DNA from: Bradyrhizobium sp. Gha
GTDB taxonomy: Bacteria > Pseudomonadota > Alphaproteobacteria > Rhizobiales > Xanthobacteraceae
DNA: 64,000 bases
Assembly: GCF_900113735.1 (NCBI RefSeq)
Contig: NZ_FOQM01000020.1
Span: forward strand, 82,792-146,791
Reading direction: 5' to 3'
Part shown: positions 17,271 through 28,179 of the stretch, piece after piece
How the letters are laid out: each line of letters starts with the position of its first letter
How positions within the stretch are numbered: position 1 is the first letter of the stretch
Notes under the pieces: model-generated
What the model was told of the DNA's origin: nothing
Seen by the model: only the letters and a program-made list of their open reading frames with translations
Databases searched by the model: none
Made by a program: the position numbers and the translations under genes

Positions 17271-17786
17271 TCAGCGTGTCACGACGACCTTCGTTCCCAC
17301 GGACACGCGGCTGTAGAGATCGGTGATGTCGTCGTTGAGCATACGGATGCAGCCATAGGAGACGAAGCCGCCGACCGAGTTCGGCACGTTGGTGCCATGG
17401 ATGGCATATTCTCCCCCCGCAAGCGTCATCGCTGCTACGCCCATCGGGTTGCGCGGCGATCCGCCCGGGATGACGTCGGGAAGCTGCGGCTTGTCGCGCT
17501 TCACCTCGGCGGGCGGCGACCAGGCCGGATTGCGATACTTGCCGTCGATGCGGGTAACGCCGGCCCATTGCTTGCCTGATTTGCCGACGCCGACCGGATA
17601 GCGCATGGCGTGGCCGTCATCGAGGATGAGATACAGCCTGCGTTCGTTGGTTTTGACCACGATGGTGCCCGGCGAGAAGTCGGCAAGATGGGCGCCCACC
17701 AGTTCCGGCCGCGCCTCGGCTGTCGTCGGCATCAAGGCCCCCGCGGCGATGGTCGCGGCCAGCGCGAATGCAATCTTCATCGACAT
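17271..17786 (-). CDS. L,D-transpeptidase (YkuD domain)
   Basis: About 171 residues with a signal peptide (MKIAFALAATIAAGALMPTT). The YkuD domain contains AIHGTNVPNSVGGFVSYGCI and then RMLNDD, with the catalytic Cys. These enzymes make 3-3 peptidoglycan cross-links or attach proteins to peptidoglycan in the periplasm. The start is ATG at 17786, with GAGGGG seven bases upstream. It ends at the shared bidirectional terminator. Confidence 0.92.
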   Translation of the reverse strand: MSMKIAFALAATIAAGALMPTTAEARPELVGAHLADFSPGTIVVKTNERRLYLILDDGHAMRYPVGVGKSGKQWAGVTRIDGKYRNPAWSPPAEVKRDKPQLPDVIPGGSPRNPMGVAAMTLAGGEYAIHGTNVPNSVGGFVSYGCIRMLNDDITDLYSRVSVGTKVVVTR

Positions 17787-18214
17787 CAATTTTCCCCTCG
17801 GCCCGGAACGGATCGTCCAAATTCACGCAAACCTGAAATCGCCGGCCTCGCCCAGACATTCTTAACCGCGCTTGTTAACCGGACGGTTTCCACGCGCGGC
17901 CGCCGAGGGCGAGCCGGCAGGGGAAGAAAGGAAATGTTCGAAATAAAGTAAATGACCTGAAAACAACACTCCGCGGGAAAGACGCCGCCGCGCCGGCGGG
18001 CGGGCTGACAAGTGCGTGAGCACGTGAACGGCGGTTTGCGGGCTATGTCTAAGCTCGTGTCCCGGACGCGGCGCGGCACGCAGTGCTGCGACGCAGAGCC
18101 GGGACCCGGAAGCCAAGCGTTCTGCCGTGACATGGATCCGGGCTCTGCAGCGCACCGCACCGAACGATGCTTCGCATCATCGGCAGCGCTGCGCTGCGTC
18201 CGGGGCACGAGAGC
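17787..18214. other. Intergenic region holding a long inverted repeat
   Basis: 428 bases without a gene between the L,D-transpeptidase start and the acs stop. The left part (17787-18050) has an AT-richer segment around 17920-17970 that may be promoter sequence, but I cannot define -35/-10 boxes. The right part is the repeat at 18054-18210. Confidence 0.6.
18054..18210. repeat. Long imperfect inverted repeat (related to family R2)
   Basis: The ends CTCGTGTCCCGGACGC and GCGTCCGGGGCACGAG are complementary. The middle contains CGGGACCCGG and GATCCGGGCTC segments and GCAGCG/CGCTGC units. It stops 4 bp before the acs stop codon. Other members with related ends are at 44312, 53945 and 61604. Confidence 0.7.
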
Positions 18215-20155
<1,941 letters not shown>

Positions 20156-20563
20156 GCTTCCCTCCACATACGGCAAGCCGAGCACAGCAGACTGGCGAGC
20201 CGACTTCATCGTTGCACGATTATGCGTCGGGCTAACCGGCCCCGACAAGGAGCACAAGCTGGACCTTGGATGAGCGGCCGGCCATGCGGAGAATCAAACT
20301 GCAATGACTGGCTGTCGCAAATCTGAAACAGGCCGGACGGCGGCTTGGCTCTTTACCCAAAACCCGGGAACGGCCTCGCGCAGGGCGCCCATGCGTCGCA
20401 GGAGGTATTTAGAGACCGCTTCTTGCTGATTCGGGACTCGCAATGCGGTTCGGAACACCCTAAGTGGCTAACCCGGGTCCCGAGAGGCCCTCCAGGCAAC
20501 GCCTGGAACAAACATCAGAACAGCGGCATTGAACGGTAACAGACAGGGTCAAGGCGTAAGACT
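20156..20563. other. Intergenic region between acs and topoisomerase IB
   Basis: 408 bases upstream of both divergent genes. A 64-codon frame at 20345-20539 has no recognisable similarity and is probably not a gene. The only clear structure is a small hairpin CCAGGC-AAC-GCCTGG at 20492-20506. Promoters of acs and the topoisomerase should lie here but are not evident. Confidence 0.55.
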
Positions 20564-21733
20564 ATGATGGAACAGCAGAATCTCGGGACGATGCGGCCTG
20601 CCTCGGCCGATCCTGCTGCCATCGCGCTGGCCAAAGCCCTCGGACAATGGCCGAAACCATCAGGTTCCACCCGTCCCAGCCCCAAGAAAGTGTTCGACTC
20701 GGCGTCCCCGGCGACGGTCGAGGCGCTGGCGAAAGAGCTGGGCCTGCGGCTCGGCGACCAGAACGAGCTGACCATCCGCCGCATCAAGCGCGGCAAGGGC
20801 TATTCCTTCGTCCGCCCCAACGGCGCGCATATCCGTGACGCCCGCACCATTCGCCGCCTGCACGCCATGGCGGTGCCGCCGGCCTATCGCGAGGTGCGCT
20901 ACTCGGCCGATCCGAGCTCACATCTCCAGGCGGTGGGACGCGATGCCGCAGGCCGGCTGCAATATCGCTATCACGCCGACTGGGAGAAGGTCCGCGAGCA
21001 TCGCAAGGCGCATCGCCTGGAAAAGCTGGTCGGCGCGCTGCCCAAAATCCGGCGCAAGGTCTCGGCGTTCCTGTCGGGCGACGAGCCGACCCGCGAATTC
21101 GCACTCTCGGCCGTGATCGAGCTGATCGCGCGCACCGCGATCCGGCCCGGTAATGAATCCTACGCCCGCCTCAACGGCACCCGCGGTGCCACGACGCTGC
21201 TGAAGTCCAACGTCACGCTGGAAGACGACTGCTTCGTGCTGACCTTCAAGGCGAAGGGCGGCAAGGCCGTTCGCAAGGAGTGCGACGCCGCCAAGCTGGT
21301 GCGCGCCATCGGCATTTTGCAAAGCGTCCCCGGCAAGCGCATGTTCCAGTATCGCGATGCCTACGGCATCGTGCGCGCCGTCAGCACCACGCAGGTGAAC
21401 GCGTTCCTGCGCGAGATCGCGGGCATCAAGATTTCGCTGAAGGATTTTCGCACCCTGATGGCCTCGGCCGTGGTCGTGGAATCGCTGTCGCGGATCACGC
21501 CGGCGACCAGCCAGCGCGGCCGCAAGAAGCAGGTGCTGGACGCGATCCGCGCCGCCGCCGACAAGCTCTCCAACACGCCGGCGATCTGCCGCAAGAGCTA
21601 CGTCCACGACACCATCGTGACGGCGTTCGAGGAGGGCATCCTCGAGCGCTTCGCGGCGACCATGAAGGGCCAACGCTCTCAAGCCCGACGCGAGCAGCTG
21701 TTGCAGCAGGTGGTGGCGACCGCAGCGGTGTAA
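20564..21733 (+). CDS. DNA topoisomerase IB (poxvirus/eukaryote type)
   Basis: A 389-residue type IB topoisomerase, which relaxes supercoils through a 3'-phosphotyrosine link. The N-terminal domain includes IRRIKRGKGYSFVRPNGAHI. The catalytic domain has YRYHADWEKVREHRK, IRPGNESYA, TFKAKGGKAVRKE and LKDFRTLMAS. The likely nucleophile is the Tyr in CRKSYVHDTIV. Bacterial homologues are common in rhizobia, but their in vivo role is unclear. The gene stands alone. Confidence 0.93.
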   Translation: MMEQQNLGTMRPASADPAAIALAKALGQWPKPSGSTRPSPKKVFDSASPATVEALAKELGLRLGDQNELTIRRIKRGKGYSFVRPNGAHIRDARTIRRLHAMAVPPAYREVRYSADPSSHLQAVGRDAAGRLQYRYHADWEKVREHRKAHRLEKLVGALPKIRRKVSAFLSGDEPTREFALSAVIELIARTAIRPGNESYARLNGTRGATTLLKSNVTLEDDCFVLTFKAKGGKAVRKECDAAKLVRAIGILQSVPGKRMFQYRDAYGIVRAVSTTQVNAFLREIAGIKISLKDFRTLMASAVVVESLSRITPATSQRGRKKQVLDAIRAAADKLSNTPAICRKSYVHDTIVTAFEEGILERFAATMKGQRSQARREQLLQQVVATAAV

Positions 21734-21744
21734 CCCTCGCGTCG

Positions 21745-22200
21745 CTACATATTGTCCGAGATACCCCGGTCCGGACCTGGATCGCCGCCGGCGGCGGCGC
21801 TCGTGAGTCGATTCAGATAATGCGCCCAGCCTTTCGCGTGGGCGGCCATCTGTTCCTCGGTCGGCAGCCCGCTATGCGTCATGCGCAGCAGCGTGCCGCC
21901 GTCGCGTTCGATCAGGTCGATCTCGATCAGGCTCGATCCGGGCGGCACTTCCTGACCGCCCTCCCAGCCGAACGTATAGGCCAGGCGATGCACCGGCACG
22001 ACCTCGCGGAAGGCACCCCGGGCGATGCTGCCGCGCGGCCCGATACCCCTGAGAAGATAAAGCCCGCCGGGATGCGGCTCGGTGGTCGCATCCGAGCCCA
22101 TCCAGCTCAGGATTTTCTCCGGGTCGGTCAAATAGGCGAAGACGGTGGCGCGCGGGGCGGCGATCTGGGTCTCGCGTCGCAATACGAAGGGCTCGGTCAT
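21745..22200 (-). CDS. SRPBCC (AHSA1-like) domain protein
   Basis: About 151 residues forming one START/Bet v1-like domain. The opening LRRETQIAAPRATVFAYLTD, the segment YTFGWEGGQEVPPGSS and the ending GWAHYLNRL are typical of the AHSA1/polyketide-cyclase group. Such proteins bind hydrophobic ligands or act in stress responses; the ligand is unknown. ATG at 22200 is preferred over 22209. It is convergent with the topoisomerase and divergent from a class III cyclase, with a strong palindrome between. Confidence 0.85.
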   Translation of the reverse strand: MTEPFVLRRETQIAAPRATVFAYLTDPEKILSWMGSDATTEPHPGGLYLLRGIGPRGSIARGAFREVVPVHRLAYTFGWEGGQEVPPGSSLIEIDLIERDGGTLLRMTHSGLPTEEQMAAHAKGWAHYLNRLTSAAAGGDPGPDRGISDNM

Positions 22201-22216
22201 CGGGATCATCCCTGGG

Positions 22217-22318
22217 CTAGAGTCCCGTTCCGACGGTGTCGGAACGGGACTCTAGTTTCTGTCTTGACGCGTTTTCTTTACGCGAACCGGCATCCACTTC
22301 GCTTGAAAACGCGCTGAT
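22217..22318. repeat. Palindromic repeat element (family R5) with a perfect 18-bp inverted repeat
   Basis: 22217-22234 and 22238-22255 are perfect 18-bp inverted arms (CTAGAGTCCCGTTCCGAC) around GGT. A second inverted pair, CGCGTTTTC (22268-22276) and GAAAACGCG (22305-22313), follows. The second half matches, in reverse, the repeat at 46887-46935. It fills the space between divergent genes. Confidence 0.8.
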
Positions 22319-22361
22319 ACCGGCACATGGCGGCGCCAAAGCAGCCCGTCAAGGATTGCCC

Positions 22362-23489
22362 GTGACAAAGGCGGCCCTCCTTCGCCATCATCGGATCATG
22401 CAACTCTCCCCGACCCTCGCCTGGCTTGTCGATGCCGCCTCGGAAACCGCCGGCGCCGATCGCCTGCTCGCGGACCTCGGCGCGCATCTGCTCGCCGACG
22501 GCGTGCCGCTTGCGGCCGGCGCCCTGACGCTGGAGGTGCCGCATCCGCTGATCGCGAAGCGGACCTGGTTGTGGCGTGCGGACAACGGCCGGGTGATTGA
22601 GGCGCTCGGTTTTGCGCCGGGCGGCCTGGCGCCCGATTTGCCTGACGATGCCGGTCGCCGCTGGCTGCGCGATATCGCAGGCGGCGATGTGCACGAGGAC
22701 ATTGTCGGGCGCGATGGGCCGCTGCTCGGCTGGATCGGTCCGCATCCGTTCACATCAGACCAAATCGACCAACTGCGTCAGGCCGCGCGCTTTGCCGCGA
22801 CGCCGCTCGCCGCGCTCGCTGCACGCGCGACGTTGCGCGCGACGCTGGAGGCCTATCTCGGCAAGCGCAGCGCCGAGCGGGTGCTGGCAGCGCCGTTGCG
22901 GCGCGATCTCGGTGAAACCATCCAGGCTGCGCTGCTCTATGCCGATCTGCGCGGCTTCACGACCCTGTCGGAAAGCAGTCCGCCTGCCGATGTGATCGCC
23001 GCGCTCGATGCCTGGTTCGATCGCATCGCAGGTGCCGTTCACGCCTTCGGCGGCGAGGTGCTGAAATTCATCGGCGATGGCGTGCTCGCGATCTTTCCGG
23101 TGGTCGAGGCGTCGCCGCGCCGCGCCTGTGATGCCGCGTTGCGTGCCGCCGGCGCGGCCGAAGCCGGGATGGCGTATCTCAACGCGGAGCGAAGCGCGCT
23201 GGGATTGCCGCTACTTTCCTTCGGTGCTGCCCTTCATCTCGGCGAGATGCTCTGGGGCAATATCGGCGCCGCCAATCGGCTCGACTTCACGGCGATCGGT
23301 CCTGCCGTCAACCTCGCCAGCCGGCTCGAAGGTCTGTGCAAGCCGCTTCGTAGGACCGTGCTGGTCTCGGGCGCGCTCGCCGCCGAGACGGACATGCCGC
23401 TGATCGCGCTCGGACTGCACAAGCTGCGCGGCATTGCCTCGCCATGCGAGGTGCTTGCGCTGCCGGAGACGCAAGGGCGGATAACGTAA
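22362..23489 (+). CDS. Class III adenylate/guanylate cyclase
   Basis: About 375 residues. The first roughly 160 residues form an uncharacterised N-terminal region. The C-terminal cyclase domain has metal-binding Asp residues in YADLRGFTTLSE and KFIGDGVLAIF, and IGAANRLDFTAIGPAVNLAS. The product is probably cAMP. The start is GTG at 22362, with AAGGA six bases upstream; ATG at 22398 is the alternative. The long frame to 22236 runs through a repeat and is not coding there. Confidence 0.87.
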   Translation: MTKAALLRHHRIMQLSPTLAWLVDAASETAGADRLLADLGAHLLADGVPLAAGALTLEVPHPLIAKRTWLWRADNGRVIEALGFAPGGLAPDLPDDAGRRWLRDIAGGDVHEDIVGRDGPLLGWIGPHPFTSDQIDQLRQAARFAATPLAALAARATLRATLEAYLGKRSAERVLAAPLRRDLGETIQAALLYADLRGFTTLSESSPPADVIAALDAWFDRIAGAVHAFGGEVLKFIGDGVLAIFPVVEASPRRACDAALRAAGAAEAGMAYLNAERSALGLPLLSFGAALHLGEMLWGNIGAANRLDFTAIGPAVNLASRLEGLCKPLRRTVLVSGALAAETDMPLIALGLHKLRGIASPCEVLALPETQGRIT

Positions 23490-23493
23490 GCCC

Positions 23494-23913
23494 CTAGAGC
23501 CCGCCCATCTTGCAGACGAGCTTCCATTCCTCAGGCGTCACGGGCTGCACCGACAGGCGCGAATATTTCACCAGCGCCATCTCGGCGAGCTTCTTCTCGG
23601 CCTTGATCGCGACCATCGTCACCGGCGTCTTCAAGGGCTTGTCGGCCTTGATGTCGACGCAGACGAACTTTTCGGTCTTGTCGGTCGGATCGGGATAGGC
23701 TTCCTTGATGACTTCCGCGATTCCAACGATCTCCTTGCCCTCGTTGGAATGGTAGAAGAACGCCTTGTCGCCCTTCTTCATGTTCACGAGATTGATGCGC
23801 GCAGTGTAGTTGCGCACGCCGGTCCAGGCTTCGCCTTTGGCGCCCTTCGCGACCTGCTGGTCCCAGGACCACACCGATGGTTCGGATTTCACCAGCCAGT
23901 ACGCCATGCTCAT
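23494..23913 (-). CDS. EVE domain protein
   Basis: 139 residues, one EVE (PUA-like) domain. The N-terminal AYWLVKSEPSVWSWDQQ and the segment WTGVRNYTARINLVNMKKGD are diagnostic. EVE domains have been proposed to bind modified bases in DNA or RNA. The ATG start overlaps the gpsA stop by four bases (ATGA), so the two are translationally coupled. This completes a tsaD-gpsA-EVE operon on the reverse strand. Confidence 0.93.
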   Translation of the reverse strand: MSMAYWLVKSEPSVWSWDQQVAKGAKGEAWTGVRNYTARINLVNMKKGDKAFFYHSNEGKEIVGIAEVIKEAYPDPTDKTEKFVCVDIKADKPLKTPVTMVAIKAEKKLAEMALVKYSRLSVQPVTPEEWKLVCKMGGL

Positions 23914-24896
23914 TCCTCTGCCTTGAAGGGCCGCGTCAACAATCCGGAGATCGCAGCGTCGATCGTGCTTCTGCCGCCCAGGATTGATGCGACTGCTTCT
24001 GATACCGGCATCTCGATGTTTTGCGAAGCCGCGAGCTCGATCAGCACCGGCGCGGTGAATTCGCCTTCGGCAAGCTTGCCCGCGGGCGGCGGCTCACCGC
24101 GGCCGAGCGCGAGCCCAAGCGCGAAATTGCGCGATTGCGGGCTCGAGCAGGTCAGGATCAGATCGCCGAGCCCGGACAGGCCCGTGAGTGTCTCGCCGCG
24201 TGCGCCGAGCGCGCGGCCAAGCCGCGTCAACTCGGCAAAGGCGCGGGTGGTCAGTGCAGCCTGGGCGGAAGCACCGAGCTTGCGCCCGACCGCAATGCCG
24301 ACCGCGATCGCCAGCACGTTCTTGGCCGCGCCGCCGATCTCGACGCCGCGGATGTCGGTGGAGTGATAGGGACGGAAGGTCGGCGAGCCCAGCGCCTGCA
24401 CCAGCGCGCTCGCCAGCGCCTCGTCCTTCGCCGCCAGCGTCACCGCCGTCGGCAATCCGTGCGCGACGTCGTCGGCAAAGCTCGGGCCCGACAGGATCGC
24501 CGGCTGCGCATGCGGCGCGGCTTCCGCGATCACGTCAGTCATGAATTTGTGGGTGCCGTGCTCGATGCCCTTGGCGCAGGCGATGACGGGCACGGACGGG
24601 GTGATCTGCGCGGCCAGCATGTTGACCACGCCGCGCAGATGCTGCGCCGGGGTCGCGATCAGCAGCAAGTCGGCGCGCGCGGCTTGTGCGAGCTCGTGTG
24701 TGACGATGATCTCCGGCGCGAGCCGCACGCCGGGAAGGCGCGGATTGTCACGGGTCGATCCGATCCGTGCAGCATGGCCGGCGTTGCGTGCCCATAGCGT
24801 CACGCTCCTCCCGGCGCGCGCGGCCACCGTCGCCAGCGCCGTGCCCCAGGCGCCGGCACCGATCACCGCGACGGAGCGGAACGGCGTCATGGTCAA
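23910..24896 (-). CDS. gpsA: Glycerol-3-phosphate dehydrogenase [NAD(P)+]
   Basis: 328 residues, NAD(P)-dependent enzyme that reduces dihydroxyacetone phosphate to sn-glycerol 3-phosphate for phospholipid synthesis. The N-terminal Rossmann motif is VIGAGAWGTALATVAARAGR. VIACAKGIE and LSGPSFADDVAHGLPTAVTL contain the conserved catalytic region, and GGAAKNVLAIAVG follows. ATGA overlaps join it to tsaD upstream and to the EVE gene downstream. Confidence 0.96.
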   Translation of the reverse strand: MTMTPFRSVAVIGAGAWGTALATVAARAGRSVTLWARNAGHAARIGSTRDNPRLPGVRLAPEIIVTHELAQAARADLLLIATPAQHLRGVVNMLAAQITPSVPVIACAKGIEHGTHKFMTDVIAEAAPHAQPAILSGPSFADDVAHGLPTAVTLAAKDEALASALVQALGSPTFRPYHSTDIRGVEIGGAAKNVLAIAVGIAVGRKLGASAQAALTTRAFAELTRLGRALGARGETLTGLSGLGDLILTCSSPQSRNFALGLALGRGEPPPAGKLAEGEFTAPVLIELAASQNIEMPVSEAVASILGGRSTIDAAISGLLTRPFKAEE

Positions 24897-25984
24897 TACC
24901 CCGCCCGCGTCTTGCCGTAGCCGTCAGGCGCGGTGGCGTTGGCGTCGAGCAGCCAGCGGGCGCGCGGCTGTGCGTCCATCGTATCGGTGATGCCGAGCGC
25001 GAGGCGTTCGGCGCCAGCCCAGGCAATCATCGCGCCATTATCGGTGCAGAGCGCGGGGGGCGGCATGATCAGCTGCGTCTTCGCTTCGCCGGCAACGTCG
25101 AACAGTGCGCCGCGGATCGCCTGATTGGCGGCGACGCCGCCGGCGGCGACCAGCGCGCGCGGCGCGCCGAATTGCTCGCGGAAGAGTTTCAGGCCGACGC
25201 GCAGCCGGTCTGCGGTCGAGTCAAGCACTGCGGCTTGGAAGCTCGCGCAGAGATCGCTGATGTCCTGCGGCGTGATCGCGCTGAGCCGGCTCGCCTCGGT
25301 GCGCACCGCTGTTTTCAGTCCCGACAACGAGAAGTTGGCGTCGGGACGGCCCTGCATCGGCCGCGGAAACGCAAAACGCGTCGGATCGCCAGTCGCCGCC
25401 GCGCGCTCGACTTCCGGTCCGCCGGGGTAGGGCAGGCCCAGCATCTTCGCCACCTTGTCGAAGGCCTCGCCGATGGCGTCGTCGACGGTGGTGCCGAGCC
25501 GCACATATTGGCCGATACCGGTGACCGCGACGATCTGGGTGTGGCCGCCGGAGGCGAGGAACAGACAATACGGAAATTCGATGCCGTCCGTCAGGCGCGG
25601 GGTCAGCGCATGCGCCTCGAGATGGTTGACCGCGACCAGCGGCGTGTCATGCACCATTGCGATCGCCTTCGCAGTGGTGAGGCCGACGATGACGCCGCCG
25701 ATCAGCCCCGGTCCTGCGGCTGCCGCCACGCCGTCGAGCTGGGCGAAGTCGATGCCCGCCTCGCTCATGGCGCGGTCGATGATGCCGTCGAGCAGGTCGA
25801 CATGGGCGCGCGCGGCGATCTCCGGCACCACGCCGCCGAAGCGGGCGTGCTCCTCGACCTGCGACCGCACGATGTTGGAGAGGATCTTGCCGCGGCCGTC
25901 CGGCGCGCGCTCGATCACGGCTGCCGCGGTCTCGTCGCAGGTGGTCTCGATGCCCAGTACCAGCATTGGCGAATTGTTATCCAA
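24893..25984 (-). CDS. tsaD: tRNA threonylcarbamoyladenosine transferase
   Basis: 363 residues of the Kae1/TsaD family. It transfers the threonylcarbamoyl group to A37 of ANN-decoding tRNAs (t6A), with TsaB and TsaE, which are not in this window. The hallmarks are VLGIETTCDETAAAVIE, HLEAH (metal site), ASGGHTQIVAVTGIGQYVRL and CTDNGAMIAWAG. The start is read as TTG at 25984, with AAGG seven bases upstream; an ATG at 25966 has no such site. It heads the operon tsaD-gpsA-EVE and is divergent from hemD. Confidence 0.95.
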   Translation of the reverse strand: MDNNSPMLVLGIETTCDETAAAVIERAPDGRGKILSNIVRSQVEEHARFGGVVPEIAARAHVDLLDGIIDRAMSEAGIDFAQLDGVAAAAGPGLIGGVIVGLTTAKAIAMVHDTPLVAVNHLEAHALTPRLTDGIEFPYCLFLASGGHTQIVAVTGIGQYVRLGTTVDDAIGEAFDKVAKMLGLPYPGGPEVERAAATGDPTRFAFPRPMQGRPDANFSLSGLKTAVRTEASRLSAITPQDISDLCASFQAAVLDSTADRLRVGLKLFREQFGAPRALVAAGGVAANQAIRGALFDVAGEAKTQLIMPPPALCTDNGAMIAWAGAERLALGITDTMDAQPRARWLLDANATAPDGYGKTRAGY

Positions 25985-26078
25985 TTTGCGCCCTTGCGCT
26001 CATCCGTAAAGCAGAGTTCTGGTACGTCCGACAGCATTCGTCAATGCGTCACGGCCACGTGGATCGGGAACACAAGCG

Positions 26079-26825
26079 ATGTCCATTCTTGTCACACGGC
26101 CGCATCCCGACAATCAGGCAACAGCGGAGAATCTGCGCGCGCGGGGGCATGTGGTGCTGCTCGCGCCGGTGCTCAAGTTCGAGCCGGTCGCTTTTCATGA
26201 CGAGAGCGAAACCGGCTACAGCGCCATCATCGTGACATCGGCCAATGCGATCCGCGGCGTCGCGTCGCAATTGCGCGAGCGCGGCCTCTTGGAGCTGCCG
26301 CTGTTCGCGGTCGGAGAGCACACCGCTGCCGTGGCGCGCGACGTCGGCTTCACGAAGGTGCTCGTTGCCGGCGGTGATGCCGCGTCCCTGCGCGATAGGA
26401 TGATGCAGGGTGCGCGCGACAAGGTGCTGAAGAAAAAGAGTACGCTGCTTTATCTTGCCGGGGCCGATCTGTCGCGGGATCTCGGCGGCGAGCTTGGCGC
26501 GGAAGGGTTTAGCGTGGTCACGCAAACGACGTATCGCATGGCCCCCGTCAATATCCTGCCGCGCGAGGTCAGCGACGGCTTTGCCGACCATGGCATCGAG
26601 GCGGTGCTGCACTACTCCCGGCGCAGCGCGCGCGCCTTCCTGGATGCGGCCCGGGACGAGGGCGTCGAAATCTCGGCACTGTCGATCCCACAATGCTGCC
26701 TGTCCGAGACGGTTGCGAGCGTACTCCGCGATGCCGGCGCGTCGCAGGTTCTGGTGGCCGCGACCCCGGACGAAAATGCCCTGTTTGACGCCTTGGAGCG
26801 TGCTTTGCGGACCCGTTTGGCGTAA
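26079..26825 (+). CDS. hemD: Uroporphyrinogen-III synthase
   Basis: 248 residues of the HemD family. It closes and rearranges hydroxymethylbilane to uroporphyrinogen III, in heme and siroheme synthesis. The start MSILVTRPHPDNQATAENLR and the segments IIVTSANAIRG, LYLAGADLSRDLG and VLHYSRRSARAFLDAA match the family. HemD sequences are poorly conserved, but the neighbours (mitofilin and HemY) support the call. hemC is not in this window. Confidence 0.88.
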   Translation: MSILVTRPHPDNQATAENLRARGHVVLLAPVLKFEPVAFHDESETGYSAIIVTSANAIRGVASQLRERGLLELPLFAVGEHTAAVARDVGFTKVLVAGGDAASLRDRMMQGARDKVLKKKSTLLYLAGADLSRDLGGELGAEGFSVVTQTTYRMAPVNILPREVSDGFADHGIEAVLHYSRRSARAFLDAARDEGVEISALSIPQCCLSETVASVLRDAGASQVLVAATPDENALFDALERALRTRLA

Positions 26826-26890
26826 GAGGACGGGCCGAATCCGACGCAATCGGGCTCGTCTCTGGTATGCAAGTGTGAGGAACCGTCACG

Positions 26891-28144
26891 ATGGCCGACG
26901 ACAAGCCTGAAGAGGCAGGATTGGCTCCCGAGTCCGGCCGTGCCAAGCGCACCCCGCCCACCATCGACCTCGAGGCGACCGAAGTCTCCACTCAGCCGCA
27001 AGAGGTCGCGGCCGGGCCGGAGGCACAGCCGTCGGCTGAGCAGGCAACATTCGGGCAGGCCGGTGTCGATGATGGCACGGTCGAGACCGGAAAGGCTGAG
27101 ACAGCCAGAGCTGACACGGACAGGGCTGAGCCGCAGCGAAACGACGCGCAAGCTGCTGCTGCGTCGGCCCCGATCTCTCCCTGGGTCATCGCGCCATTTT
27201 CCGGCGCCGTCGCGGCCGCGCTCGTGATCGCGGTCGGTTGGGTGCTGGGCTGGCCCGCGGTCCAGGCGCCGCCGGCCGCGCCGCAAGTGACGAGCGCGAC
27301 CATCGATGCGCTGAGCGGACGTGTCGCCGCAATCGAAGCCAAGGCGGTCAGGCCCGCGCCAGATCCGGCGATGACGTCGCGGCTCGATGCGTTGGAAAAA
27401 TCCGTCGGCACGCTGCGCAGCGATATCGCCAATCTGCGTACGCAGTCCGACAAGGTCGCGGGCGCATTGAACGATGCTAAATCCGCGCCGCGCGATGCGG
27501 CGTCGTCATCCGGCCTCGCCGCCCTCGACGAGCGCGTCTCCCAGCTCGAGCGCGCCAGCACCTCTGCCCGCGCCGAGCTCGCGCAGCAGAGCGAAAAGAT
27601 CGCCGCCGATGCCAAGCAGACGGACGACAAGCCGTTGCGCTATGTCGTTGCCGCCACCCTGCTCGACGTTGCCGTCCGCCATAACGACCCTTATGAGGCG
27701 CAGCTCGCAGCGGCGCGGTCGCTTGCGGCCAAGCCCGAGATGCTGAAACCGCTCGACATGTTCGCGGCCTCAGGGATTCCGACCCCGGTCGCGCTGAGCC
27801 GCGAGCTCCTCAACATCGTGCCAAAGCTGTCGCCGCCGGCAGAAGCTCCGGCCGCGGGGGCCGGCATCGTCGAGCGCCTCCAGGCTGGAGCATCGAAGCT
27901 CGTCCGCATCGAGCGTACCGACGGGGCCGGCACCGACCACGGTGCCGTTGTCGCACGGGTCACGGCGGCGGCGCTGCGCAACGACGTCGTCGAGGCGCGT
28001 CGCGAGTTGAAGACACTGTCCGAGGCCGATCGTGCGCCCGCGCAAGGCTGGCTCGACAAGGTCGATGCGCGCGATGCCGCGCTCGCGGCCTCCCGTCGAT
28101 TTGCCGACGACGCTCTGGCCGGTCTCACCAAGCCTGCGCAATAA
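26891..28144 (+). CDS. Mitofilin/Mic60-like membrane protein
   Basis: 417 residues. The N-terminal 95 residues are acidic and probably disordered in the cytoplasm. One membrane segment follows (PWVIAPFSGAVAAALVIAVG, about 97-120), then a coiled coil (about 125-235) and a helical C-terminal domain. This is the layout of alphaproteobacterial Mic60, relative of the mitochondrial crista-junction protein. In many alphaproteobacteria it lies between hemD and hemY, as here. In intracytoplasmic-membrane formers it shapes membranes; here the role may be envelope organisation. Confidence 0.85.
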   Translation: MADDKPEEAGLAPESGRAKRTPPTIDLEATEVSTQPQEVAAGPEAQPSAEQATFGQAGVDDGTVETGKAETARADTDRAEPQRNDAQAAAASAPISPWVIAPFSGAVAAALVIAVGWVLGWPAVQAPPAAPQVTSATIDALSGRVAAIEAKAVRPAPDPAMTSRLDALEKSVGTLRSDIANLRTQSDKVAGALNDAKSAPRDAASSSGLAALDERVSQLERASTSARAELAQQSEKIAADAKQTDDKPLRYVVAATLLDVAVRHNDPYEAQLAAARSLAAKPEMLKPLDMFAASGIPTPVALSRELLNIVPKLSPPAEAPAAGAGIVERLQAGASKLVRIERTDGAGTDHGAVVARVTAAALRNDVVEARRELKTLSEADRAPAQGWLDKVDARDAALAASRRFADDALAGLTKPAQ

Positions 28145-28179
28145 GATTCGCGCAACAATCCGCGCGTATAGGGATAGCC

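Noticed and set aside
17787..18214. Riboswitch or small RNA in the acs-downstream gap
   Set aside because: The structure present is explained by a repeat of the R2 type; no riboswitch consensus was seen.
20345..20539. 64-codon frame between acs and topoisomerase IB
   Set aside because: No similarity, no ribosome binding site, unusual composition; probably chance.
26079..26825. hemD as part of a hemC-hemD operon
   Set aside because: The upstream gene is tsaD on the other strand and no hemC is in the window, so hemC must lie elsewhere.
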